64,000 nucleotides of DNA from Defluviitoga tunisiensis. GTDB taxonomy: Bacteria > Thermotogota > Thermotogae > Petrotogales > Petrotogaceae. Below the pieces are notes generated by a model. It worked only from the letters and a program-made list of their open reading frames with translations, did not search any database and had not been told where the DNA came from. This document shows positions 1-8,592 of this stretch, piece after piece; positions within the stretch are counted from its first letter, which is position 1; each line of letters begins with the position of its first letter. Location of the stretch: contig NZ_LN824141.1 of assembly GCF_000953715.1 (NCBI RefSeq), positions 990,676-1,054,675 of the forward strand. Direction: 5' to 3'. Both the position numbers and the translations under genes were made by a program.

Positions 1-2
1 TA

Positions 3-137
3 ATATTTATTTTAGCGGTAAAGATTTTATTTCTTATCTTAGGAGCTTTAGGATTGGCAAATATGTGGGGAGCAGTATTTGCAGATGTTGGGGTATCTCT
101 ATTGGCTGTGTTTAATTGTATGAGGATTTTAAAATAA
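3..137 (+). CDS. C-terminal end of a heavy-metal P-type ATPase (partial)
   Basis: Only the last 44 codons are in the window; the gene begins to the left. The tail reads GLANMWGAVFADVGVSLL and ends in NCMRILK. This is the closing membrane helix of P1B-type (zinc/cadmium/lead or copper) transporting ATPases, where a conserved MW...FADVG...NALR segment follows the hydrolase domain. The role would be ATP-driven export of metal ions across the inner membrane. Metal specificity cannot be judged because the CPx motif and metal-binding domains lie outside the window. The stop is TAA at 135-137. Confidence 0.75.
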   Translation: MFILAVKILFLILGALGLANMWGAVFADVGVSLLAVFNCMRILK

Positions 138-663
138 CGAAGATAGGAATTAATTAAGCTTAAGTATAGAGTCCAAGTTTATTTTATCTAAAATAGAATG
201 TTCTATCGATAATATTATTTGTGTATTATTAATTTACTAAAATACAGTCCAAGGGATATTTTGTTTTCCTCAATTAGATATGTCTTTAGCTCCTGCTTCT
301 ATGACTCTTTTTATCTGATTTATGGTGTAATTGGTATTGTAAAAAGAAGTTTAAATTTAGTCGATTTATATAATTGAATTATAATTTTGGGATCTAAAAA
401 AATCTAAAAAGCTTAATTTATTGTTTTTGTCGTATAATCTTGTAATGAAGCAATTTTATTATTAGTGACTTTAGAAATTAAGATTTTCTAAGAATGGGGT
501 TTTGAATTTAAAATGGGTCTAAGGCGGAGCCCTCCCCTCCCAGGTACAAGTGCCGAAAAGTTGAGGAGCTATTTGTAAAAATAATCAAATCCCAAACCTA
601 AATATAATAAGAATTTTAGAATTTCTAGAGTAAGTTAATTTTATTTTTAAGTGTGGGTATATA
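138..663. repeat. Gene-free stretch with a dispersed AGGGCGGAGCCCT-type repeat
   Basis: This AT-rich gap shows no convincing gene. From about 464 to 590 it carries one copy of a dispersed repeat: a left part (GACTTTAGAAAT, then TTTTGAATTTAAAA) followed by a small palindromic core, AAGGCGGAGCCCTCCCC, and a tail ending GTGCCGAAAAGTT. Related copies lie at 7198-7250 (left part only), 19685-19920, about 21138-21180 and about 32060-32087. The rest of the gap shows nothing I can name. Confidence 0.5.
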
Positions 664-1211
664 ATGATCAGTATAGATGTTATAGGTGACATTTTTTTAG
701 ATATCTACATTATTCAAGAACAAGGAGAAGATATTCATAAATCTGAGATATACATGTTTCCTGGTGGTTCTAGGCTTATTATTGCGATAGGTTTAGCCAA
801 ACGAGGTTATAACGTTAGATTGATTGGTAATGTCGGTAACGATTTTGTAGGAGATTATCTTATTAAAATATTGACGAGGTATGGTGTAGATGTTGATTAT
901 GTTCAAAGAATGGATATGCGCACACCTTTATTTGTTAATATTAATGAAAAGCCTATAGCGATTGATAGACAGCTGCTTGATTGTGATGTATTGCTTCCTA
1001 ATAATAAATCAGACTATTTGTTCATTACTACTGAGATAAGTGAAGAGGTTATTAATAGAGATCTGTTTTCATATTACAAAAAGGTGTTCTTTGATATTGG
1101 ACCAAGGTCAAAAATTATCTCTAATAATCATAAAAAATATAATAATGTTCTTTACATCGGAAACGAAAAAGAATGTAAAGAACTTCCATTTACTTGTGAT
1201 GTTATAAAACT
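664..1211 (+). pseudogene. PfkB-family sugar kinase, truncated by an IscB element
   Basis: The N-terminal two thirds of a ribokinase/PfkB-like carbohydrate kinase are visible. They include the opening VIGDIFLDIY strand, the PGGS substrate-loop region near residue 34, and the LIGNVGNDFVGDYL segment typical of the family. The C-terminal ATP-binding GAGD motif is absent. Near 1212 the reading frame runs into the left end of the IscB element, adds about 20 foreign residues and stops at 1275. No remainder of the kinase is seen beyond the element, because the Rrf2 gene follows at once. No clear Shine-Dalgarno site precedes the ATG. I take this as a dead gene. Confidence 0.7.
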
Positions 1212-1212
1212 A

Positions 1213-2107
1213 GGAGTCAACCACCCACCGCCTATAGAGGTGGGGGCTTGTAGAAATACAAGCTCGGTTGATTAGCCTATGTCATTAGCTTTTGCTAATG
1301 ATTAGTTATAGCAGAATATATAGTCACCGTGGGATGCTCCACAAGTCCCATGCTCTGAGGGTAATGGTTAAACATCTCTGAGGGGTAGGAGAAGTGCTGT
1401 TACCATTAAACCTGCTATAACATTGGCGATGTGGACCTACAGGCTTCGGCCTGACTTACCTTGATGGAGGTAAATTGTATGGAATGAAGCCTGTTCAAAA
1501 ACCATTAAAGGACGCAACATTTATGTCTACTATAAGATGGAAATTGGTCAATGCGCTGATGTGTGACTACACTTACGGTTATATTACAAAATCCAAAAGA
1601 GTAAGTCTTGGTTTGGAAAAGACACATTATAACGATGCATTTTGCATAGCAGGTGGAATTAATCAACAGAGAATAGAACCTATCTATTTTGAGCAAATTA
1701 GGAGAAACAATCGTTCACTCGAAAAGTTCTATGATGCAAAATATGTTGATATAAGAGATAAGTCTATTAAAACAGGACAAGAGCTTTTCTGTGGTATAAG
1801 GACACGGAACAAAAACTTAAATGAAGAAAATCTTCATAAGTATCGTGGAGCTAAAAAATCAAAAGGCAGAAGAAATATTCGTAAGCAAAGATACGCTTAT
1901 CAGCCTAAAGATATCGTTATCTTTGAGAGCAAAAAATATTCAGTTCAAGGTGTACAGAACAAAGGTAAATATATTAAGCTAATGGAAATGTCTAAGCCAG
2001 TCAAAACAGATTTAGTTAAGCCCTATATGTTTAGGAAAGGATTTAGTGTGTTTTATAACTGCAATTCATCCCCAACTTACAGAAGTGGGAGTCTTCTTGC
2101 AGGAAAA
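1213..2107 (+). mobile_element. Decayed IscB-carrying IS200/IS605-type element
   Basis: The left boundary is a structured segment at 1217-1271 and the right boundary a short hairpin inside GCAATTCATCCCC...GTGGGAGTCTTCTTGC (about 2067-2107), a right-end form common in IscB/IS605-type elements. Between them lie an omega-RNA and a heavily deleted iscB. No TnpA transposase is present, so movement would need help in trans. The element interrupts a sugar-kinase gene. The exact ends are inferred from structure, not from a paired empty site. Confidence 0.6.
1217..1470 (+). ncRNA. Omega-RNA (HEARO) of an IscB element
   Basis: The 5' part folds by eye into a three-way junction. The outer stem is TCAACC (1217-1222) with GGTTGA (1266-1271). 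One hairpin is CCCACC (1224-1229) with GGTGGG (1239-1244). A second is a perfect 7-bp stem, GCTTGTA/TACAAGC, closed by a GAAA tetraloop at 1253-1256. The RNA region runs into CTTACCTTGATGGAGGTAAA directly before the iscB start, as in known HEARO/omega-RNA loci. In such RNAs the guide is read from the DNA just 5' of the scaffold, which here would be the interrupted kinase gene. That last point is family knowledge applied by inference. Confidence 0.7.
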
Positions 2108-2110
2108 TGA
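1475..2110 (+). pseudogene. iscB: IscB nuclease remnant (N-terminus, HNH deleted; frameshift at the end)
   Basis: IscB is the RNA-guided nuclease ancestral to Cas9. What remains is its C-terminal part: the KDATFMSTIRW helix, the TYGYITKSKRVSLGLEK segment, and the RuvC-III region THYNDAFCIAGG with its aspartate, followed by the basic KSKGRRNIRKQRY and the small C-terminal domain. The normal start ATG at 1479 is followed by GAA TGA. The PLMP domain, RuvC-I, bridge helix, RuvC-II and HNH are all missing, so one large deletion joined the start to the C-terminal third. Near the end the expected HPQLTEVGVFLQEN tail lies in another frame. It cannot cut DNA. Confidence 0.8.
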
Positions 2111-2117
2111 TAAAAAG

Positions 2118-2567
2118 TTATATAGGAGAAACGTTGCCTTTTTGCTCTCCGTATTCGATTATATCTTTTAAGGTAATTTTGGATAATTCATCAAAAATAG
2201 CCTTTTGTACTCTTTTCCATACAAAGTCAGCGGGACAAGCATCTTGATTTGTACATGTTCCTTTTGTAACACAATCATAAGAATTTAAAGGCACTTCTAA
2301 TGCCTCAACTATTTCTGATAGCTTTACATCCTCAGGATTTTTTGTTAAGTTGAATCCTCCAAATTTGCCTCTACCTGAGTCTACAATACCTGCTCTTTTT
2401 AATTCGGAAAATATTTTGGCTAAAAATTCATTAGGTATTTCTGTATTTTCAGAAATATTAAATATTGATACATAATTTTTTTCTTCATTTTGACTTTGTA
2501 TATTTTGTAATTTATATAACTCGTATAATCCTCTTAGGGCATAACAACTTTTTATTGTTAGCGACAT
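2118..2567 (-). CDS. Rrf2-family transcriptional regulator
   Basis: About 149 residues with the Rrf2 winged-helix fold. The start of the first helix reads LTIKSCYALRGLYEL, the recognition region includes IPNEFLAKIFSELKRAGIV, and the wing reads SGRGKFGGFNL. A three-cysteine cluster (YDCVTKGTCTNQDACPA, about residues 91-107) matches the iron-sulfur ligand spacing of IscR/NsrR-type members, so it may sense Fe-S status, oxidants or nitric oxide. I place the start at the ATG at 2567 because AGGTGGG lies 7 bases before it; the longer reading from 2597 lacks a site. No Fe-S assembly genes are adjacent, so the target is unknown. Confidence 0.85.
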   Translation of the reverse strand: MSLTIKSCYALRGLYELYKLQNIQSQNEEKNYVSIFNISENTEIPNEFLAKIFSELKRAGIVDSGRGKFGGFNLTKNPEDVKLSEIVEALEVPLNSYDCVTKGTCTNQDACPADFVWKRVQKAIFDELSKITLKDIIEYGEQKGNVSPI

Positions 2568-2603
2568 CTTTTTCCCACCTTTTAATACATGTTCCAAAAA
2601 AAA

Positions 2604-3356
2604 TTAAAGCTCAGTTAAATAGGCCTTTTTAAACACAAGGCTTCCTTTCTTAGCAAATGGTACTATGTCGAACATGTTTATTTCAAAACAGAAATCCAAG
2701 TCTTCTTTGAATCCTAATTTTTTTAGTCTAGTTGCATGTGTGGAATTTTTAATTTCATTTTTTTTAGCGCTAGCTAACTTAAGGGCGATTTTAGCACCAT
2801 CGTTTATTTCTACTTGCTCTGAATATTCACTTATGAATTTTTTTACAAATATTCCTGCAGCGAAACAATCTTCTAAAGACACGTTTTCGTCGGTGCCAGA
2901 ACAGATAATACCTATATCTTTGTATTCCTTTTTTATCACAAAATCAACAACAGAATTCAGATTTAGAAGGGATAATGCTATTACATCTCCATGTTTATTT
3001 GCCTTTTGAATTGCTTTTGCACCGTTAGTTGTGGTTAGGATAACAGACTTTTTTCTGAGTTGGTTTGAATTTTTGATAAAATCAACAGGAGAGTTTCCAT
3101 AGTCAAAGCCTTCGATTTTTAAGGCTTCTCTTTCACCGGCTAATATGTACCCCCCTATCGTACCTAATTCTTTTGCAGTTTCAACTTTTTCTAACACCAT
3201 TACTTCTTCAACTCCGCAATGTAATAGTGTTGCTATGCTTGAAGTAGCTCTGAGTACATCAATTAATATATAGATTTGATGATTTTTGATACTTTCATTT
3301 GGAAGAAAGTAAACGTCTATGTATGTTTTAAATATATCTCTTTGTTCTATTTTAAT
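2604..3356 (-). CDS. comB: 2-phosphosulfolactate phosphatase family protein (ComB), probable non-AUG start
   Basis: The frame encodes about 250 residues of the ComB family, which removes phosphate from 2-phosphosulfolactate in coenzyme M synthesis; in bacteria the substrate is often unknown. The diagnostic strands IDVLRATSSIATLL and ILTTTNGAKAI are present, as are ICSGTDENVSLEDCFAAG and STHATRLKKLG. The first ATG in frame (3200) lies after the essential IDVLRA motif, so it cannot be the true start. Upstream the frame is open to a TAG just before ATT at 3354-3356, with AGGAG 4 bases earlier and no ATG, GTG or TTG. I propose AUU at 3356 (or AUA at 3350), translationally coupled to the phosphatase gene whose stop it overlaps. 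Confidence 0.75.
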   Translation of the reverse strand: MKIEQRDIFKTYIDVYFLPNESIKNHQIYILIDVLRATSSIATLLHCGVEEVMVLEKVETAKELGTIGGYILAGEREALKIEGFDYGNSPVDFIKNSNQLRKKSVILTTTNGAKAIQKANKHGDVIALSLLNLNSVVDFVIKKEYKDIGIICSGTDENVSLEDCFAAGIFVKKFISEYSEQVEINDGAKIALKLASAKKNEIKNSTHATRLKKLGFKEDLDFCFEINMFDIVPFAKKGSLVFKKAYLTEL

Positions 3357-4005
3357 CTAGCTCCTTTTCTTGAGAAGTTATAGAATATTTAAGAGCATAT
3401 TTATCTATATGCCAAGTTTCATTAATTGATGATATTGTATATTGGTATTTACCATCATATATAACATGAGAAACAGATGCATTTTCCATTAAATATGTTT
3501 CATGTTGGTTCATGGGAAGGTTTAATATCCAGCATAGAATAGTTCTTATTGCTAGTCCGTGGGCTACTATTATTATTTTATCATTTAGATTGTGTTTTTT
3601 TGTAATCTTTTTTAATGCACGAACTGCACGCCTTTGTAAATCTCCTAAAGATTCTACACCGTCAACTACCGCCCATATATCGTTGTGCCAATACTTTACT
3701 TCTTCTGAATAGTCTTGAAGAATTTGATCTAAAGTTTTGCCATCCCAAGGGCCAATATTACATTCATTTAAATCGGCATATCTTTCTATTTGCAAACCAT
3801 GGTACTGATTTATTATTTCTGCAGTTTTGATTGCTCTTTTGAGTTGAGAACAATACAACCCATCAATTTCCATATTTTTAAATCGTTCTGCTGCAGCCTG
3901 AGCTTGCATTATTCCTTCTTCATTTAATTCTATATCTCTTTGACCTTGCCATTTTCCTTCACTATTCCAATCAGTTATCCCATGTCTAACTAAATATATA
4001 TCCAC
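3352..4005 (-). CDS. Histidine phosphatase family protein (phosphoglycerate mutase-like)
   Basis: About 217 residues of the branch-1 histidine phosphatase fold. The catalytic LVRHG motif is at residues 5-9, the YCSQLKRAIKTAE arginine region follows, and the second histidine sits in IIVAHGLAIR. The ECNIGPWDGKTLDQI segment resembles cobalamin-pathway alpha-ribazole phosphatase and broad-specificity PhoE types, so a small phosphomonoester is the likely substrate. I chose the GTG at 4005 because GGAGGT lies 9 bases before it and LVRHG then sits right at the N-terminus. The gene lies between guaA and comB on the same strand, with a one-base overlap into comB. Confidence 0.85.
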   Translation of the reverse strand: MDIYLVRHGITDWNSEGKWQGQRDIELNEEGIMQAQAAAERFKNMEIDGLYCSQLKRAIKTAEIINQYHGLQIERYADLNECNIGPWDGKTLDQILQDYSEEVKYWHNDIWAVVDGVESLGDLQRRAVRALKKITKKHNLNDKIIIVAHGLAIRTILCWILNLPMNQHETYLMENASVSHVIYDGKYQYTISSINETWHIDKYALKYSITSQEKELD

Positions 4006-4034
4006 TACTATTACACCTCCGAATTTTGCTTGAT

Positions 4035-5558
4035 TTATTCCCATTCAATCGTGGCTGGGGGTTTTGAGGTTATATCATATACAACCCTTGTAACTTCTTC
4101 AACTTCGTTTGTAATTCTTCTAGATGAAAGATCTAATACATCATGTGGAATTTTTGACCAGTCTGCTGTCATTCCTTCTGTACTGTCTACAGCCCTTAAT
4201 GAAACTAAATAACCGTAGTTTCGTCTATCTCCAGTAACTCCAACAGTTCTAATTGGAGTTAAAACTGCAAAGGCTTGCCATACTTTATCATACCAACCTG
4301 TTTCTTTTAGTGATTTTATGAATATATCATCAACTTTTCTTAGGATCTCTAATTTCTCTTTTGTTACCTCGCCAATTATTCTTATTGCAAGTCCAGGACC
4401 GGGAAACGGATGGCGATACAGAATTTCTCTGGGTAATCCTAGTATTTCTCCAACACTTCGAACTTCGTCTTTAAACAATTCTCTGAGTGGTTCTATTAGT
4501 TTTAAATTCATATCTTCAGGAAGTCCACCAACGTTATGGTGACTTTTAATTTTGGCTGTTTTTTTGCCTGACTTAGCGCTTTCAATTACATCAGAATAAA
4601 TTGTTCCTTGAACAAGAAATTCACAATCAGATTCTTTACTTGCCTCTTCTTCAAAGACTCTTATAAATTCTTCACCGATAATTTTTCTCTTTTTTTCAGG
4701 GTCCGTCACGCCTTTTAGTTTTGTTAAAAATCGTTCTTCAGCGTCAACCACAGTTAAGTCTATTCCAAAGTAATCTTTGAAAGTACTTTCAACCTCTTTT
4801 GCTTCGTTTAATCTTAACAAACCGTGATTGACAAAGATAGCCTTTAAATTCTTTCCAATTGCTTTGTATGTTAAAATGGCAGCAACTGAAGAATCAACAC
4901 CACCAGATAATGCGATTATTGCCTTTTTGTCTCCGACAGTCTTTCGTATTTGATTTATCTTTTCATCGACAAAGTCTGTTAATTTCCAAGTTTCATTGAT
5001 ATCACATATTTTAATAACAAAATTTTTTAGGATTGTTTCCCCGAATGTTGTGTGTTTTACTTCAGGATGAAATTGAAGTGCATAGATCTTTTCCTCTTCG
5101 TTTTCAAATGAGGCAATTATTCCATTATTAGTTTTTGAAGTTACTTTAAAGCCATCAGGTACTTCTACTACCACGTCTTTATGGCTCATCCATACATTAA
5201 ATTCTTTATCTGTATTTTCAAATAGTTTAGAATGGTCCATGATTTTTATTGTTGTTTTCCCAAATTCACCAACGTCTCTAGTTTCAACTTTACCGCCAAA
5301 TTTTCTTGCTATAAGTTGCATCCCGTAGCAAATTCCTAAAATAGGAAGTTTTGATTCCAGAATATTTTCAGGTAAAGTTGGTGAATCTTCTTCATAGACA
5401 CTATCAGGACCTCCAGACAGTATTATTCCCTTGACATTATCCAAAGATATCTTGTCATCAAATTGTACTACTTCAGAATAGGCTCCGATGTCTCTTATTC
5501 TTTTTGCAAGTAATTGTGTGTATTGAGAACCAAAATCAATTATGAGGAGTTTTTGCAT
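4035..5558 (-). CDS. guaA: GMP synthase (glutamine-hydrolysing)
   Basis: Converts XMP to GMP using ATP and glutamine in the cytoplasm. The N-terminal class I amidotransferase domain has the nucleophile Cys77 in GICYGMQL and the His-Glu pair in FHPEVKHT. The ATP-pyrophosphatase domain has the P-loop ALSGGVDSS. The C-terminal dimerisation domain ends in KPPATIEWE, as expected. The length of 507 residues is normal. The ATG at 5558 has GGAGGT at good spacing, so the nine extra upstream residues of the open frame are not coding. It heads a run with the histidine phosphatase and comB. Confidence 0.97.
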   Translation of the reverse strand: MQKLLIIDFGSQYTQLLAKRIRDIGAYSEVVQFDDKISLDNVKGIILSGGPDSVYEEDSPTLPENILESKLPILGICYGMQLIARKFGGKVETRDVGEFGKTTIKIMDHSKLFENTDKEFNVWMSHKDVVVEVPDGFKVTSKTNNGIIASFENEEEKIYALQFHPEVKHTTFGETILKNFVIKICDINETWKLTDFVDEKINQIRKTVGDKKAIIALSGGVDSSVAAILTYKAIGKNLKAIFVNHGLLRLNEAKEVESTFKDYFGIDLTVVDAEERFLTKLKGVTDPEKKRKIIGEEFIRVFEEEASKESDCEFLVQGTIYSDVIESAKSGKKTAKIKSHHNVGGLPEDMNLKLIEPLRELFKDEVRSVGEILGLPREILYRHPFPGPGLAIRIIGEVTKEKLEILRKVDDIFIKSLKETGWYDKVWQAFAVLTPIRTVGVTGDRRNYGYLVSLRAVDSTEGMTADWSKIPHDVLDLSSRRITNEVEEVTRVVYDITSKPPATIEWE

Positions 5559-5701
5559 TTTTGAGTTACCTCCGTAAAATTGCAAATTTTATTTACTCAT
5601 TTTAGAAATTTTAATACTTAGCTTTGTCAATATTTTAAATTCAAAAATTTTGAGAATAGCAGATTGCGCATCTCTAAAGCATAAAATAACTGTTTGTATG
5701 A

Positions 5702-7000
5702 TCAATCTTCGTGTATCAATACTTTTGTTACCTTATCCGGTTCATAAATTGAATATTTTCTATCTTTGTAAAGCAAAGAATAAATATTGCTTGCTATAAA
5801 ATCATACTCTATTTGTTTTAAAAATATTTCAGGTATACTGTTAAATTTCTTATTACTTGACAATGATTCATCACTTAACTTGTGATAAATTCGTTTATAC
5901 CTTGAAGGGGTTGTGATTATTGGGTATTTGCTAACCTTTTTTATTTGCCCTAGAAGGGTCTGTCCTTTTTTTGAAAAGCCTAAAACTCTCAGATATTGTG
6001 GGCCATATTTGTTGTATAGTTGCACTTCACTTTCTGTTAAGTCAAAGAATATTTTTAACAAAGTCCGTCTTATACGAGTCAGTGTAAATCTTTTTGTTTT
6101 TACACACATTAATAGCTGATTAACAGTTGAACTTACTTTCGAACAATCTAAAAATCGCCTGTCCAATCCTTCTTTAACCCCATCTATCTTTGAAAGCTCG
6201 TTTCTATTCATCATTCTTAACTTAGATAAAATCATATCTCTCATATCTTCTAAAAAGACAGGGCCTTTTTTTAAAGCTATTTCTCTTTTTAATATATTAA
6301 AAGAAACATCTGGTAAGGCATCTTTGACTTTTTCTATATTTTCATCTTCAATTATTTTTCTAATAGCGGTTGCACTCGAAATTTCTCCTGTGTATTGTTC
6401 TTCATTATAATTGACACCTATACGTTTTATGGTCTGAGGTTTAATTTTTGAATCATAAAGTTTTAGAGCGTTTAGATATTCAAGTCCTAATATATCGTTT
6501 GATTTTTCTAGTTTTTCGATGATTTCTTTTTCTTCACTTATTTGGGTAAAATAGTCATTCAGGGCATATTTTCTTGCATTAGGAAAAGAAAGCCCTTCTT
6601 TGAGATATCTATTTAAAGTCTTTTTGTACTCTTTGGGTTGATTAATCAATATATCGGAGATTTGAGATAATCCTTCAATATCTGCAGATTCACTTCCAAA
6701 GACTAAATCACTAACAACACCGGTTCTTTCTAAAACACCAATAGCACCATTGGCAAAACCACTGGCATCCTGAATAGTATAGACAAAAGGTAACTCAAAT
6801 ACAATATCAATTCCCATCTTAAGAGCTATTTCTGCTCGGGAAAATTTATCAATTATTGCAGGCTCTCCTCTTTGAACGAAATTTCCACTCATTACAGCTA
6901 CTACATAATCAGAATTTACAAGTGATTTTGAGGCATTTAAGTGGTGTAAATGTCCATTATGAAAAGGATTGTATTCTACCACAAGACCAAGAACATTCAA
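5702..7000 (-). CDS. tmcAL: tRNA(Met) cytidine acetate ligase
   Basis: A 432-residue member of the TmcAL (YlbM) family, which uses ATP and acetate to form N4-acetylcytidine at the wobble position of elongator tRNA-Met. The N-terminal nucleotidyltransferase fold shows VVEYNPFHNGHLHHL (the HxGH type ATP site), followed by VVAVMSGNFVQRGEPAIIDKF, and later the SSATAIRK motif. It is monocistronic or the first gene of the run; 143 bases separate it from guaA. A TATAAT box lies on the minus strand at 7066-7061. Confidence 0.92.
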   Translation of the reverse strand: MNVLGLVVEYNPFHNGHLHHLNASKSLVNSDYVVAVMSGNFVQRGEPAIIDKFSRAEIALKMGIDIVFELPFVYTIQDASGFANGAIGVLERTGVVSDLVFGSESADIEGLSQISDILINQPKEYKKTLNRYLKEGLSFPNARKYALNDYFTQISEEKEIIEKLEKSNDILGLEYLNALKLYDSKIKPQTIKRIGVNYNEEQYTGEISSATAIRKIIEDENIEKVKDALPDVSFNILKREIALKKGPVFLEDMRDMILSKLRMMNRNELSKIDGVKEGLDRRFLDCSKVSSTVNQLLMCVKTKRFTLTRIRRTLLKIFFDLTESEVQLYNKYGPQYLRVLGFSKKGQTLLGQIKKVSKYPIITTPSRYKRIYHKLSDESLSSNKKFNSIPEIFLKQIEYDFIASNIYSLLYKDRKYSIYEPDKVTKVLIHED

Positions 7001-7060
7001 AAGAGTTCTTCTCCTTTTAAAAATTATATTTCTATTATGTCAAAAACCTCTTTACCTTCT

Positions 7061-7089
7061 ATTATACCAAATTTTCGATTATAAGATAA
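7061..7089 (-). promoter_or_regulatory. Candidate promoter of tmcAL
   Basis: On the minus strand TATAAT occupies 7066-7061, with a weak -35 (TTATCT, 7089-7084) 17 bases upstream. It lies about 60 bases before the ATG. Confidence 0.4.
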
Positions 7090-7197
7090 AATTAATCATA
7101 TTTTAAATTGGTAATAAAAATATGATGTTAAAATAAAAGGTACTAAATAAATGTTAAAATATTCAATATTCAAAGAATTTTTATAGTATTTTTATGC

Positions 7198-7252
7198 AAT
7201 TAGGGACTTTAGAAATGAAGATTTTTTAAAAATAGAATTTTGAATTTCTGAA
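7198..7252. repeat. Left part of the dispersed AGGGCGGAGCCCT repeat
   Basis: The stretch GACTTTAGAAATGAAGATTT followed by AATTTTGAATTT matches the left part of the repeat at 464-515 with few differences, but the palindromic core is missing here. It sits just upstream of surE. Confidence 0.5.
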
Positions 7253-7285
7253 GTGATTAATTATGCAATATTTTGGAGGTGTTTG

Positions 7286-8044
7286 ATGAATATTTTGCTT
7301 TCTAATGATGATGGTATTATGTCTCCGGGTATTATTATATTAAAAGAATACCTTGAACAAAAGCATAATGTGTATGTAGTAGCCCCTGATGTGGAGAGAA
7401 GTTCTACAGGACATGCTATAACTGTTAGAAACCCGTTGTGGGCAAAGGAAGTTAAGTTTGGACAGGTTTTTTTTGGTCATGCAGTAAACGGAACTCCCGC
7501 AGATTGTGTTAAAATAGGATTAGACGCAATATATAAAAATATCAAGTTTGATCTTATTGTTTCTGGAATTAATAGGGGTGCGAATTTAGGTACTGATGTT
7601 CTCTATTCTGGAACAGTATCAGCAGCTTTAGAGGCTGCGTTGAACGGTTATCCATCTATAGCTGTATCGTGCGTTAAGTATTCTGAACCTAACTATGAAG
7701 ATGGTGCTAAGGTTGTTTTAGAAATAATAGATAAACTCAATTTTGAAAAATGGCCAAAATTTACTACTTTGAATGTCAATGTACCGCCAAATTCATATTA
7801 TGAGATTAGAGGGATGAAGGTTACAAAACAAAGTAGCAGAAGATATCAGGATTATTTTGAAGAAAGAAAAGATCCATACGGGAACTCATATTATTGGATG
7901 CTTGGTAATATCATAGAAGACGACCCAGATCCCGAATCTGATTATAATGTCGTTAAAAAAGGATATGTATCAGTCACACCTTTGAGTGTGTTTATGACAA
8001 AATTTGATTTTATTGAGGAATTGAAAAAATTTTTGGAGGAATGA
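7286..8044 (+). CDS. surE: 5'/3'-nucleotidase SurE
   Basis: A 252-residue metal-dependent nucleoside monophosphatase. The N-terminal LLSNDDG motif provides the metal-binding aspartates, VVAPDVERSSTGHAIT follows, and SGINRGANLGTDVLYSGTVSAALEA is the family signature. The ATG at 7286 follows GGAGGT with 5 bases between. The surE-def-fmt genes are packed: surE stops at 8044 and def starts at 8047, so they probably form one transcript serving nucleotide salvage and N-terminal methionine processing. Confidence 0.95.
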   Translation: MNILLSNDDGIMSPGIIILKEYLEQKHNVYVVAPDVERSSTGHAITVRNPLWAKEVKFGQVFFGHAVNGTPADCVKIGLDAIYKNIKFDLIVSGINRGANLGTDVLYSGTVSAALEAALNGYPSIAVSCVKYSEPNYEDGAKVVLEIIDKLNFEKWPKFTTLNVNVPPNSYYEIRGMKVTKQSSRRYQDYFEERKDPYGNSYYWMLGNIIEDDPDPESDYNVVKKGYVSVTPLSVFMTKFDFIEELKKFLEE

Positions 8045-8046
8045 AA

Positions 8047-8592
8047 ATGGAGGTTCGAATCATAGGAGACCCTGTGCTTAGAAAAAAGGCTCAAGCGGTT
8101 AATAATTTTGATGATGAGCTAGAAAAGTTTGTAGAGGAAATGTTTTCTACAATGTACCTATACGAAGGTGTAGGGTTAGCCGCTCCGCAAGTAGGTGTTT
8201 CGTTAAGACTTTTTGTAATGGACTCACGAGAAGAGAATAATAAAGGTAAAAAAGTTGTAATTAACCCAGAAATACTTGAGTATTTGGGTGAAGAAGTTTC
8301 AGAAGAAGAAGGTTGTTTGAGTATACCAGAAATATTTGAAGATGTTTATAGACCAGAAGGAGTTAAGGTTAGATATCAAGATATAAACGGAAACGTTATA
8401 GAAGAAGAACTTCACGGCTATCAAGCTAGGATTTTTCAGCATGAGTATGATCATCTTGAAGGTATACTTTTTGTTGATAAGATTTCTACTTTAAGAAAAG
8501 CCTTGATAAAAAAAGATTTAGCTAAATTATCCGAAAAAGGTAAACAAAGAGCTAAAGAGATAAAAAAGTTGGGTGATGAGATTAAGATATGA
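8047..8592 (+). CDS. def: Peptide deformylase
   Basis: Removes the formyl group from new polypeptides. All three metal-site motifs are visible: EGVGLAAPQVG, EEGCLSIPE (cysteine ligand) and QHEYDHLEG (two histidines and the catalytic glutamate). Of the two possible ATGs, 8047 is preferred because GGAGG at 8035-8039 is 7 bases before it and the protein then starts MEVRIIGDPVL, the usual beginning. It overlaps fmt by four bases (ATGA), so the two genes for adding and removing formyl are translationally coupled. Confidence 0.95.
   Translation: MEVRIIGDPVLRKKAQAVNNFDDELEKFVEEMFSTMYLYEGVGLAAPQVGVSLRLFVMDSREENNKGKKVVINPEILEYLGEEVSEEEGCLSIPEIFEDVYRPEGVKVRYQDINGNVIEEELHGYQARIFQHEYDHLEGILFVDKISTLRKALIKKDLAKLSEKGKQRAKEIKKLGDEIKI

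Noticed and set aside
1505-1696. 63-residue minus-strand frame inside the IscB relic
   Set aside because: Antisense of a clearly recognisable protein remnant.
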